Below, one piece after another: positions 1 through 10,635 of a stretch of 64,000 nt of DNA. The notes under the pieces are model-generated. The model saw nothing but the letters and a program-made list of their open reading frames with translations, searched no databases and had not been told where the DNA came from. The DNA is taken from positions 60,426,966-60,490,965 of the forward strand of contig OX393576.1 of NCBI GenBank assembly GCA_947652605.1. Reading direction: 5' to 3'. The position numbers were made by a program, and so were the translations under genes. How positions within the stretch are numbered: position 1 is the stretch's first letter; each line of letters starts with the position of its first letter. Source of the DNA: Elmis aenea (lineage: Eukaryota; Arthropoda; Insecta; Coleoptera; Elmidae).

Positions 1-1140
1 GATATAGAATCCGAAGAAGATGTACACGACTGGCAAGCAATCAAAAAAAGAAAGAGAAATTCAAGTCAAAAATCAGACGATAATATACACATAGCTCAAA
101 CAAAAATTACAAACAGATTCGCACCGCTATCAACAGAACCCAAACCCCCGCCAATATTCATATACGGAGTAATTGACTACAAAAAAATGGTTGAAAATCT
201 GTCCCTAATCACTGAAACAGAAACCTATCAGTGCAAAGCGTTACAAAACGATACAATAAAAATTAACACCCAAAACCCTGAAACATACAGAAAACTTATA
301 AGACACTTAAACTGTGAAAAAATAATTCATCACACCTATCAAATGAAGCAAGACAGAGCCTACAGAGTAGTGATTCGCAATCTTCACTACTCAATACCTA
401 TTTCAGAGATTAAACAAGAACTGGAAGAAAAGGGCCATCCAGTTCGCAATATCATAAACATTAGACACAGAATCAACAAACAACCTTTAATGATGTTCTA
501 TGTCGACCTTGAACCAAAGGCAAACAACAAAGAAATATATAAACTGGAATATTTAACTAACATGAAAATAACTATAGAACCACCAAACAAAAAAAAGACC
601 ATTATACAGTGCACAAGATGCCAACTTTATGGCCATTCCAAATCTTATTGTACCAGACCATATAAATGCGTAAAATGTGGAGGAAGCCACACATCAAATA
701 CATGCCAAAAACCCAGAATTACACCCGCCAAATGCGCCCTATGCGAAGGCGAACACACTGCTAATTACAAGGGCTGCACAGTGTATAGGGACTTGCAGAA
801 TTCAAGAAATAAAACAAGAAACGGGACCCAACATAAGCAACAAAACCAACAAAGTCAACAAACCCAACAAAGCCTGCAAAGTCAACAAACCCAACAAAGA
901 CAGCAAAGTCAACAAATCCAACAAAACCAACAAAATGTGCAAGGGATAATTAACAGCCCATCCTATGCGACTGCGTTGAAGGGGACAAGGGTAGAAAGCC
1001 AAACAGTGGACCTAGGAACCCAACTGAGTTTATTCTTAGACGAATTCAAAACAATGTTCACACAGCTCATTAACCAGAACAGCATGATACTGAATATGCT
1101 TTCTACTGTAATAAACAACAAAATCAGTAATGGACATTAA
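1..1140 (+). CDS. Jockey ORF1, gag-like nucleic-acid-binding protein (N-terminus missing)
   Basis: The frame is open from base 1, so the first in-window ATG (187) is not the true start. The residues before it (PPPIFIYGVIDYKKM) match the conserved entry to the central gag domain of Jockey-type ORF1 proteins. The rest contains that central RNA-binding region and then three zinc knuckles between about 603 and 795 (CX2CX4HX4C, CX2CX3HX4C, CX2CX3HX6C). A glutamine-rich tract encoded by CAACAAA-type repeats follows at about 835-940, then a hydrophobic C-terminal tail. In the family this protein coats the element RNA and helps target it to the nucleus or chromosome. The stop overlaps the ORF2 start by 11 bp, which suggests coupled or reinitiated translation. 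No internal break is seen. Confidence 0.9.
   Translation, partial: DIESEEDVHDWQAIKKRKRNSSQKSDDNIHIAQTKITNRFAPLSTEPKPPPIFIYGVIDYKKMVENLSLITETETYQCKALQNDTIKINTQNPETYRKLIRHLNCEKIIHHTYQMKQDRAYRVVIRNLHYSIPISEIKQELEEKGHPVRNIINIRHRINKQPLMMFYVDLEPKANNKEIYKLEYLTNMKITIEPPNKKKTIIQCTRCQLYGHSKSYCTRPYKCVKCGGSHTSNTCQKPRITPAKCALCEGEHTANYKGCTVYRDLQNSRNKTRNGTQHKQQNQQSQQTQQSLQSQQTQQRQQSQQIQQNQQNVQGIINSPSYATALKGTRVESQTVDLGTQLSLFLDEFKTMFTQLINQNSMILNMLSTVINNKISNGH
834..945 (+). repeat. CAACAAA(G/C)-type coding microsatellite in Jockey ORF1
   Basis: Repeated caacaaagt / caacaaaccc units encode the Gln/Ser/Thr-rich spacer between the zinc knuckles and the C-terminus. It stays in frame, so length change by slippage would be tolerated. 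Confidence 0.7.
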
Positions 1141-3811
1141 ATCAATCCGTATCGCAGAGTGGAATGCAAATGGATTAACAAACCACAAAACTGAGCTGAT
1201 ACACTTCCTACAAAATAACAAAATAGACGTGCTACTTATATCAGAGACACATTTTACTGAAAGGACTGTATTTAAAATCCCTTATTATTCAATATACCAT
1301 ACTATTCACCCTGATGGGACGGCCCATGGAGGTGCAGCGGTAATTATTCGCAATACCATACCCCATTACGAGGCACCTGCTTACCAAACAAATAAAATTC
1401 AAGCTTCAATAGTGCAAATTAGCGCCCAGCAATGGTCCTTTGATATAGCAGGCATATACTGCCCACCCAGACATAGAATAGAGACTGAAGAATACGAAGC
1501 TTTCTTTCACCACTTAGGAGAAAAATTCATTATTGGAGGAGACTGGAATGCAAAGCATACCAACTGGGGATCAAGACTAATCACTCCAAAAGGCAGAAGC
1601 CTATCACAAGCTATCACCAACAACAACTGCTTTTATATATCAACTGGCCAGCCAACATATTGGCCCACAGACCCAAATAGACTACCCGACCTGCTCGATT
1701 TCTTTATAATCAAAGGTATAGGACCAAACTACATTCACATCGAAGCAAACTGGGACCTGTCGACTGATCATACCCCTATTATTACTACACTCAGTACCCA
1801 TATAATCAACAAACCCTCCACCCCGAAACTGACATCATCAAAAACCGATTGGAATGCTTTCAGAACTCATATTGAGGATCAGTTAAACCTCAATATCAAA
1901 CTAAAACAACCCGACGATATTGATAACGCAGTAAATTACCTAACTTGTATAATTCAAGAAGCAGCATGGAAATCCACCCCACGTGATAAACAAAGAAAAG
2001 AAACAAATAATACTCCTTTATATATTCGGGAACTTGTGATCGACAAGAGGAGAGCAAGATGCAGATGGCAAAGAAGTCGAAACCCTGTTGACAAAACTGA
2101 ATACAATAGACTCACAAGACGTTTACGAGCAGCACTACAAGAAACACGGAATGCTACATTTGAATCATATATCACTAGTTTGTCTAAGGAAGACCACTCG
2201 ATATGGAAAGCAACCAAGAAGTTTAAAAGACCGATAACCCATATTCCCCCTATTAGGAAAGAAGACGGTAACTGGGGAAAAACTGACCAAGAGAAAGCAA
2301 CAATCTTCGCTGATCACCTATCAAAAGTCTTCAGTACACCTGAACCAAATCACAATGATAATGACAATTTCGTTAAAACCTATTTAGACAGTCCTTGCCC
2401 GATGACTCTACCAATTAAACATTTCTCTACATCTGAAGTGAAGCAGGAGATATCCAAAGGGAATAATCACAAAGCACCAGGTTTTGACCTAGTCACTGGA
2501 AAAATCCTGAAAGAACTACCCAGAAAAGGTATTGCACTGCTCACAACAATTTACAACAGCATACTAAGACTCGCGTACTTTCCAGTGACCTGGAAATTTG
2601 CCCAAATAATACTGATACACAAACCCGGTAAACCACCGAATAACGCCACATCATATCGACCAATAAGTCTACTACCATCCATGTCCAAAATATTCGAAAA
2701 ACTTCTACTCAAAAGAATAGCAGTGGATGCTAGTATCGACGAAAAAATACCACTACACCAATTTGGCTTCCGCGAGCACCACTCAACCATACAACAAAGC
2801 CACAGGATAGTGAACGAGATACTCAAAAGCCTTGAAGAAAAGACACTCTGCACGGCCGCTTTTCTCGACATTGAGCAAGCTTTTGATAGAGTGTGGCATG
2901 ACGGCCTCTTATATAAACTCAAACTTACTATTCCCACACCACACTTCCTTATACTGAAATCCTACCTTACAGAACGATATTTCCAAACCAGATTCAACAC
3001 GGAAACCTCCGCATACCACCTTATCAAATCAGGAGTGCCTCAAGGCAGCGTACTGGGACCCTTACTATATCTGCTATTCACCGCCGACATTCCAACTACA
3101 AACAATACCATAATCGCAACATTCGCAGATGACACCGCCATCATAGCTGTAAACGAAAATCCAATCACAGCCTCTCAAAACCTCCAAAACCATCTCAATC
3201 AACTTCAGGACTGGTTAAACACCTGGCGCGTAAAAGTAAACCACACCAAATCAGCCCAGGTCACGTTCACAAATCGAAGGGTAATTTGCCCTGCGGTAAC
3301 AATAAACAACGTGCAATTGCCAGTGAGAGACGAATATAAATACCTAGGACTAACACTAGACAAAAAACTTACGTGGAAACCGCACATAATTGCCAAGAAA
3401 ACGCAAATCAACCTTAAATTAAGACAGATGCAATGGCTCATCGGGCGAAAATCCCAGTTATCCATAAATAATAAACTCCTACTCTATAAATGTATATTAA
3501 AACCAATCTGGGCATACGGCATCCAACTCTGGGGATGCACAAAGCCAACCAACACTAAAGTAATCCAAAGAATTCAGTCAAAAATCCTAAGAACAATTTA
3601 CAATGCTCCGTGGTACATCTCAAACAAGACCCTCCACGACGACTCGACTATACCTCCAGTAGAAGAGGAAATTGTCCGACTAACAAAAAAATACCTCTAT
3701 GGACTGGAGGGACATCCCAATGACCTAACCAGCCCTCTACGCATCCCTTACGCAGCTGAAAAGCGCCTGAAAAAACACTGGCCAGCGGACGCGCTCAACA
3801 ATCAACATTAG
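1130..3811 (+). CDS. Jockey ORF2, APE-type endonuclease and reverse transcriptase
   Basis: This is an uninterrupted 893-residue frame, close to the usual length for Jockey pol proteins. The N-terminal endonuclease shows the expected catalytic landmarks: N14 in WNANGL, E39 in SETHF, D138/N140 in GGDWNAKH and the D213-H214 pair in STDHTP. The reverse transcriptase follows, with KAPGFD, the SYRPISLL motif, the first catalytic aspartate D580 in FLDIEQAFD, GVPQGSVLGPLLY, and F665-ADD with D667/D668. A thumb/C-terminal region with YKYLGLTLDKKLTW comes after. No RNase H domain is apparent, as is normal for Jockey. All key residues are present, so the protein could be functional. It would nick target DNA and prime reverse transcription of the element RNA. 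The ATG at 1130 lies inside the last codons of ORF1 and is the natural start. Confidence 0.95.
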   Translation: MDIKSIRIAEWNANGLTNHKTELIHFLQNNKIDVLLISETHFTERTVFKIPYYSIYHTIHPDGTAHGGAAVIIRNTIPHYEAPAYQTNKIQASIVQISAQQWSFDIAGIYCPPRHRIETEEYEAFFHHLGEKFIIGGDWNAKHTNWGSRLITPKGRSLSQAITNNNCFYISTGQPTYWPTDPNRLPDLLDFFIIKGIGPNYIHIEANWDLSTDHTPIITTLSTHIINKPSTPKLTSSKTDWNAFRTHIEDQLNLNIKLKQPDDIDNAVNYLTCIIQEAAWKSTPRDKQRKETNNTPLYIRELVIDKRRARCRWQRSRNPVDKTEYNRLTRRLRAALQETRNATFESYITSLSKEDHSIWKATKKFKRPITHIPPIRKEDGNWGKTDQEKATIFADHLSKVFSTPEPNHNDNDNFVKTYLDSPCPMTLPIKHFSTSEVKQEISKGNNHKAPGFDLVTGKILKELPRKGIALLTTIYNSILRLAYFPVTWKFAQIILIHKPGKPPNNATSYRPISLLPSMSKIFEKLLLKRIAVDASIDEKIPLHQFGFREHHSTIQQSHRIVNEILKSLEEKTLCTAAFLDIEQAFDRVWHDGLLYKLKLTIPTPHFLILKSYLTERYFQTRFNTETSAYHLIKSGVPQGSVLGPLLYLLFTADIPTTNNTIIATFADDTAIIAVNENPITASQNLQNHLNQLQDWLNTWRVKVNHTKSAQVTFTNRRVICPAVTINNVQLPVRDEYKYLGLTLDKKLTWKPHIIAKKTQINLKLRQMQWLIGRKSQLSINNKLLLYKCILKPIWAYGIQLWGCTKPTNTKVIQRIQSKILRTIYNAPWYISNKTLHDDSTIPPVEEEIVRLTKKYLYGLEGHPNDLTSPLRIPYAAEKRLKKHWPADALNNQH

Positions 3812-3967
3812 TTTCAAATATAAATAATTAATTAAAAATTAATTTTCGGAGTTTTTGTTACTGAACAAAATACTCCTTATGTGTAGTAATCATTTAACAC
3901 ATTTACTCATTGCTATAGATCTTAGCAGATTGTAAATTTCTAAATAATAATAAAAAAAAAAAAAAAA

Positions 3968-4735
3968 GTTGATATTTGCATGTTTAGTGGCCCATACTTG
4001 TAATTGGAAGTTCCAAGTATTAAAATTTATGATGGGGTGCCAAACATTCAATAAAATTATGAAGCATTTCATTTATATTAGACATTAAATTCTATGCTGT
4101 TTTAAACTGCATTGTAACAGGGATATTCTAGTTCTGTTCTGTTTCAAACATCTGTTTTTAGGTACAAATCCCTTTCTATATTACCTAATAGTGTAATAAA
4201 AGAGTGTAATAATGCCTTAACTGATAGTCATGTAAAGAAACTTTATGGTTTTTACAAAAACTGCAACAAAACTACTTTTAAATATCAATAAATTGAAAGT
4301 GTGTATATAAGTTAACTTTATAAATTATTATAAAGTTATTAGAACAAAACATTGACGTACATTTTGGTTATTCGAAGTTATTCGTGTTGTATATCCACGA
4401 ATACCACCTACTTGTAGCACATAATGATTATGAAAAAAATTCATATCTTGGAAAAGCGACCAGCAAAAAATCTAAAAAGTATAGCAAAAATTAGCAAAAA
4501 ATGAGCAAAAAATTGTGACATAAAAATATTTTGACTTTTTAGCAAATGTAACTCAGCGTAAAGTTGGAGTTACAATTCTTTTTTTTTAATTATCTCCTAT
4601 TAGAGACCAGCAAAAAATTTAAAAAGTAAAGCAAAAATTAGCAAAAAATGAGCAAAAAATTATGACGTTAAAAGTTTTTGTTTTTTGTTATGTTGTAGCT
4701 CCAACTTGACGGACCTAACAAAACTCTTAAGTAAA
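3968..4735. other. AT-rich non-coding; one internal duplication
   Basis: No gene seen. A roughly 60-bp block beginning gaccagcaaaaaat occurs at about 4459-4520 and again, slightly diverged, at 4607-4666, as a direct duplication with a period near 148 bp rich in the word AGCAAAAA. Confidence 0.6.
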
Positions 4736-5133
4736 TAACGACGTTGCATAAGCGCACGTTACAATATTTAACTATTCCATAGCCAACTTCGCGGCCCATA
4801 AGAAGAAAATTAAATTAGAGGTACCTAATAACTCAAAAATAATAGGTGTTAAACAAAAAAACTAAAATAACAGTTATATTTTACATTAAAAATGACCTTT
4901 GGAAAGTACTAATAAAACTGATCTTATGAATAAAACAAAAAATTTATTGGAAAAAATCAGCATTTTCATTGTTTTTTTCTATAACGTCTGAAGTACGAGG
5001 TATTTTGTACTTTCAATAATTGATTGTAGCTCCTTTCATCCTTAGGAATAATTCAATTAATTTAAGCAAACCTGTATCTCTTATAATAAGCGAGATCCCC
5101 ATGCTGTAAATGTTATCTGGGACTGTATAGTCC
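4735..5133 (-). repeat. Decayed partial copy of MITE family B
   Basis: The segment matches the arm of the element at 23829-25733. Both contain the same series of blocks: an AACTATTCCA(t/a)AGCCAACTT block, a TTTTGTACTTT block, TTGATTGTAGCT, and CCTGTATCTC(t/c)TATAATAA. It ends at a decayed form of the CACCCTGTATA terminus near 5130. The other end is not recognisable. Confidence 0.65.
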
Positions 5134-7080
5134 GTTATTGGTGGTGTTAGTCCATTGTTCTTTGTTTCAGGATATTTAATCGTTTGCATTTCAGTCGATT
5201 AAAAGCACATAAAAATTAAACTAACTTTGCTCAAGTTAATAAAATATTTATAACTTATAAGTATGAGTACATAAATTTACTAATGGTTCTTATACGATTT
5301 GTTCTTTTTTATGTTATTTATGGTTTGCACTGTATCCGCTGTTTGTATATTTTAAATTATTTTGATGTTTGGAACTTTTGTTCGACCGAATGGAGAGTTT
5401 TAATTAACGATATAGCAAAAACGGCTTAAAATATCATTGAATAATATACCGCGAATTTCAGTATTTTCCCTAATTACTTTCATAATAATCTCGTGTGGCT
5501 ATTTACGGCCAATTTGGTTTTATTGAAAACCCGGAGCATGTGTTTGCTACACGCGGAGCTACATTTCCAAATGAAGATTCATGTCGGCTTATCGGGGACG
5601 TTGTTCTTCATTAATCCTGGCTGATGCGTCCTGACCCTGCTGCAATCTCCTTCCCTCGTCCCTGACTGATGTGCGCCTTTTCGAGGGAAGAATATTAATA
5701 TTCGTGGTTCGCAGAGCGCTTAACCACATTGATAATAAATGAAAAATCGTATTTTTCTTTGCCGGCTCTCCCGCCTACGTAATTTAAACGAAGTAGATTT
5801 TTCAATGGGAGTTTATTTTTTACATCGGGCGACGACTTATTGTTTAACGCAATGCTAATGAAATTCAAAATGCAAATTTTTTTTTCGTTTTTTTTCTGTT
5901 GTGGATCGGGAAATATTAAATGATTCGAGACTGGGAAAATTCTGTTACGCATTTGAAAAGAAATTACAATTCTCGCGCGTATTTTATAATTTGTGCGACT
6001 ACCCTTTTAGAAACCAGCAAAAATTTACTTAAAATTATATTCGCAACGTAAACAAAATATTTAACCATGCAGTACAAATTTAAATTTTGAGGTAAAAATT
6101 ATTGAGAGTCTTATGGCCCTAAATAGATGATTTTTTTTGGTTTTACTTTAAATGAAAGTACCATAAGTACGGTACTCTTACGCCCGATTGCATAAAAATT
6201 GGACCTGGAAATACCTTTGGGTTAAACCACGTCAACCCTAGAACTAGACACAGTTGGCGCTAATATTGCCTAGTTCTGGCAATTTAACTTGTATTTTAGT
6301 ACCAGTGTCACTTTGTGCAATTGGGCTTCAATGTTTTCATCTTTTACTAAGATGACTAGGTCATGTATATAATATAGGAGAAGATAAGATGTCCGGAAAA
6401 GGATATAAAGGGCGTACGGAAGAGTAAACTCGAAGAGGAAGACATATTCAGAATCAGATTCTTCAAATACTGAATGTGCATCATATTCAAAAATTTAACA
6501 CTTTATTGTTTTATTTTAATGAACCCCGTCACCAATTTAGATTAGTGTGTCCAAGGAAATTAATCACAGTTTCTAATCACTCCACACGTATAATTAATTT
6601 ACGATATCGCATTAAAACCACTAACTAATATTATATTTCTTCTACTTGGAAGTACAATGCGACGTAAAAATAAAAATAAATGTGAAATAAAACCATTTCT
6701 TTAAGAGAGAGTCCACAATGGACAAATGCCAACGGAAGTTGCAGTGTTTACATCTTGTAACTGCTCATTATTATGTTGAAAGTACTTGGACGATTTCCTA
6801 CTTTACCTGTGGCTTCTAAAATACATCTAATTTAACTTTGGCAAAGCTCGCAACAGTAGAAGTTAGCTAAGTACTTTGTCATTTTAGAGTTAACCACAGA
6901 AGCTGTAGAGGATTTAGCTCTGTTGGATATATTAATAATTAACTATTAGCGAAATTGTTATGTCGCCCTAACTGAATCAATTTTTATTAAAGTTTGTTAG
7001 TCATAATAAACTATGTCATTTTCAAACGTATACCTATATTTAAAAATAATTTTTGGTAAGCATTATATTTCTCAAATATA
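5134..7080. other. Non-coding, no gene recognised
   Basis: No coding region, RNA gene or clear repeat is supported here. The part around 5530-5690 is less AT-rich than its surroundings and looks like single-copy host DNA. Confidence 0.5.
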
Positions 7081-7084
7081 ACGA

Positions 7085-7375
7085 AAACTTCGGTAGGTAA
7101 TTCCTTATTGAAAATTAATGGGAAGCTTTTACATATTATTTTTTTTCGGAGTTACCCCCGCTAAAAGGGGAACGGTAAAATTGGGTTTTTATTTTATTTC
7201 TCAAATTTGGATAAATGTAGAAAAATTACTGTTGGTAGACGTTTTATGCTTATTAAAAGGTTTCCCATAGTAATACCTTTATTTATCTCCCACCTTCACA
7301 AGGGACTGAAAAGTGCGACCGCTGTTGCCTTTTTTATTGGAGGCCTGAAATTTTGCAATTTAAAAATTATTTTTG
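7085..7375 (+). repeat. Partial copy of MITE family D
   Basis: This region is homologous to 41892-42245. Shared blocks are the AATT(t/c)CTTAT...GAAAATTAA run, AAAAGGGGA, GGTAAAATT, TTTTATTTCTCAAATTTGGA, TTATTAAAAGGTTTCCCATA and AAAAGTGCG. The terminal CAGGGTG is not preserved here. A short open frame inside it is not conserved in the sister copy, so it is not called as a gene. Confidence 0.7.
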
Positions 7376-9547
7376 AAACTTTATTTATTTAAAAAAATAT
7401 TTTATCCATTTCGTTTTTCTGTTAAACCGACCTAGTATTTTTTTGTAAATGATTTGTTGTCCAATTTGTTAAAATAATTTACTTCAAAATAAAATTAAAA
7501 ACTAGCTTCATTATTTACTTTGTATAACAAAATTTAGGTCAGTAGTGAGACTTTTATGATAAGGTTCGACACCACATATTGTACAATACATTATGTGTCA
7601 TTTTGAACTAGCGCAGTAAATATTCAAAGATGTTTTTAAATTGATTTAAAATACGACATTCCGTAAGTCTTGTTCATACATCATATTGGTTTACAACTTT
7701 AACCACTACAAGACCTTTAAAATATATATTTTTTTAAACCCCTTTTTACTCCAATTATTATTTTTTTTTAGTTTGAGAACCCCTTTGGTCTTGACCAGTC
7801 GCAGCTTCGTAATAGCCGTTTTTACCTGGGTGTTTTTTGTAATACGATTTAAAAAACAGCTGCAAGATAAATCGCAAATCATACATTTAGTAAGTGGACC
7901 TTCACATCTAAAATCTTACTAAGTTCTCTTCATTGCGAACATCGTTTAAAAGTGACAATCGATTGAGGAGCTTTTTTTAAATCATCATAATTACTGTAAA
8001 TCAATAATTTGCTTTATAAGAGATAATTCCACTACTGTGGATCATGAGGGGAATAGTCGCTAAAAATACCATTCGAGGTTAAAATTTTACCAGGCCAAAT
8101 TTTTATTTGTAACACTCGTTATTGCTTTTTAATTTAAACTCGAATAAATTGTTACTAAGCAACAACTCGCATCCATAACATTAATTCTTAGTTAATGTTC
8201 TAAGAGTCTGTCTGCCTTTATTCTTTTTTAACTATGTAGCTAATATATTTTTTGTCTACGTTATCATAATAGGTGTAGGTATAAAAACCTATGTTGATAA
8301 AAATGCTTCTTGCGAAACGACAGCTCCAGCTGCGCTCAGGAGGTATAGTGTCGCGGTCCGGATATGAATTCTACATTCCCCTTTTCATCAAACCACTTCC
8401 ATATTTCACGACTCACAAATAATGAAAGTTTGGAGTTCCAGATTTATTTCGTAGGAATGTGTAAAGTTCTGATGCCATTTGCTTCAGATATTGGGCCGCC
8501 ATCGACATATTACCGTGGCAAAAAATTATTTGCTAAAAAATTTTACAAATTGCTGCTGAAAAGGTTTGAATCTGATTTTCGTTTTTCTCATGGGATGCTT
8601 AATAAACGTCTGCCAGCACGATGGAAACTTGCAGCGACACAATTTTCATATAATCATAACGTTGTCGTATGATAAATTATTCGGAGAAACATTGTATTTT
8701 CCCTCACTTTCCTAATCTTTAGATTTAATTACCAGTATTGAATTTTAATAAAACTATTTTTTTAAATTTAGCTTTTCAACAATATTTCTAAATACAGTTT
8801 TACGTTAAAAGTACTAATAAGTACTAATTCGATAATAATCGGTGTCACTTCGTTGGATTTTCCGACCATCTTACCATCTTTTGACAATTAATATTACAGA
8901 CCTGTCTCAGTTTGTCCTACATTAAAGATAGCACTTAATAAATAGTACTAATAATCGAGTAACTTTGGAGCAAAAGAATTTACATTACAAAAATAATCGA
9001 AGTAAATTGATTCGATTATTCAACTAACGTGTCTGTTATTATATCTTTGAAATGGCTTATATAGTTTAAATTTCCTACCACTACTAAATTAGTGTATGCG
9101 GCAAACATGCATATATTATTAACGTATGCATAGCTAATGCACGATGAGTATCGCTAAACCAATTATTGACAATCGTTTGTTCTAATCTGTAGTCACGTAC
9201 ATCTAATTATAATTAAGCGCTAAGTAATTATCATAATTACTGTTTTTGACCAGTTTTAGCCGATGCGCTAAACAGACATCATAAACATTTTTTTGACTGA
9301 TGTATAGATCAAGTTAGTTAAAAGTTAAAAGAGAATAGACATTAAAAATAACTTTTCTTATTTAATTAGCACACAATTTGATAGATTTACTGGGTTTATT
9401 GTTCATTAAACAAAGTCTGCTCTCAAAACAATTTATTTTATGTATAACTCAATTGGCTGCAAAAATAAAGATATAAAGCGCAAGAAAAATGTCTTTCAAA
9501 GAATTCCATCGCTACACAAGTATTGTTTTAAAAAAGCTTTATATATA
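7376..9547. other. Non-coding, no gene recognised
   Basis: AT-rich. A 102-codon open frame at 8364-8672 has no recognisable motif, splice context or family resemblance and is not called. Nothing else is supported. Confidence 0.5.
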
Positions 9548-10635
9548 CAGAGTGAGTCACGACGGACGCCACGGCATGTATTTTTCCTTTTGTCGCAGTT
9601 ATATTATGTAAGTCAATAAACGCTACATTTTAAAAATATTTTCAAACATACAGGGTGCTCCAAAAAAGAGTGGCATATCAAAGTTATACTTTTTCTTGTG
9701 GAACATCCTGTATATTTTAAAATTTCTCTTCAAATTTAAAAAGTCATATGGGTCTAAAGTCAACCGTTTTCGTGAAAATTGGACTTTTATGAAAATAAAG
9801 TACTTTAAAAAAATTTTGCTTGGATGGTATACAGCGGTTATTTGAAACAATTAAAAGAAGAAAACAAGAAAGTTATAATTTTATCTTGTGCCTTTGCATT
9901 TTTGATATATTTTATAATGAAGGTGTAGTTTTTTCATTCTTAATTTGTTTGTTAAAACTATTTATGCATTTATTTATTGGGACTAGTGTAATAAGACAAG
10001 AACTAAATTCTATAAACTATTTTATTGTATGTTTACAATACGACCCTCGGTTCTACCTAAAACGATACCAAAACTTTTTTTTTTAAGTTGAAAATTGGAC
10101 AGGCCAGCCATTACCTATTTTTTTAATCAGCGTTCTTTTCGCGTACCTAATACATTATCAAACTTAAGTGTATGAAAAATATTGTGACCCCGATAAGAAA
10201 CCTCAATTTAAATGTAAGAATGGTAAAACTACGTATTCATTATAAAAAAATGACAAAAATGCGTAGGCAAAAGTTTAGATTATAAGTTTCTTGTTTTTAT
10301 CTTTCAATTGTTACAAATTACCGCTGTCTACATTTATAGTCTACTTGAAAATATTACACTGCCCTAATAATTAACAATAAAATCGCGAAATCTGTAAAAA
10401 TATCAATTATAGCTATAAAACAGGCTGGATGTTTTCCAGGGACAATTAAATGTTCTATAGGACTGTGTAAAAAAGTATAGGGTGTAGTATTTAAAAAAAA
10501 AAATTTATTGATGTTTAAAGTTTTACAAGTTTGACCATGTGTAAAAAACGCCCTGTATAATATTTTTAAAATGCAGGTAGTGTAAACTGTTAAATAATCT
10601 ATTGTGAATCTAATCTCTAAGCAAATTTCTTTATA

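Larger units (their letters stand above)
1..3967 (+). mobile_element. Jockey-clade non-LTR retrotransposon, 5' end outside the window
   Basis: Two overlapping frames (gag-like ORF1 and endonuclease/reverse transcriptase ORF2) are followed by a short 3' UTR and an AAT/A-rich tail at about 3942-3967, the standard Jockey layout. The start of the element lies left of base 1, so its 5' UTR, internal promoter and target-site duplication cannot be examined. Both frames are free of stops, so this is the youngest-looking element in the window. Its A/C-rich coding strand contrasts with the T-rich flanks. Confidence 0.93.

Noticed and set aside
8364..8672. 102-codon open frame
   Set aside because: No recognisable domain, splice sites or conservation signal; frames of this length occur by chance.
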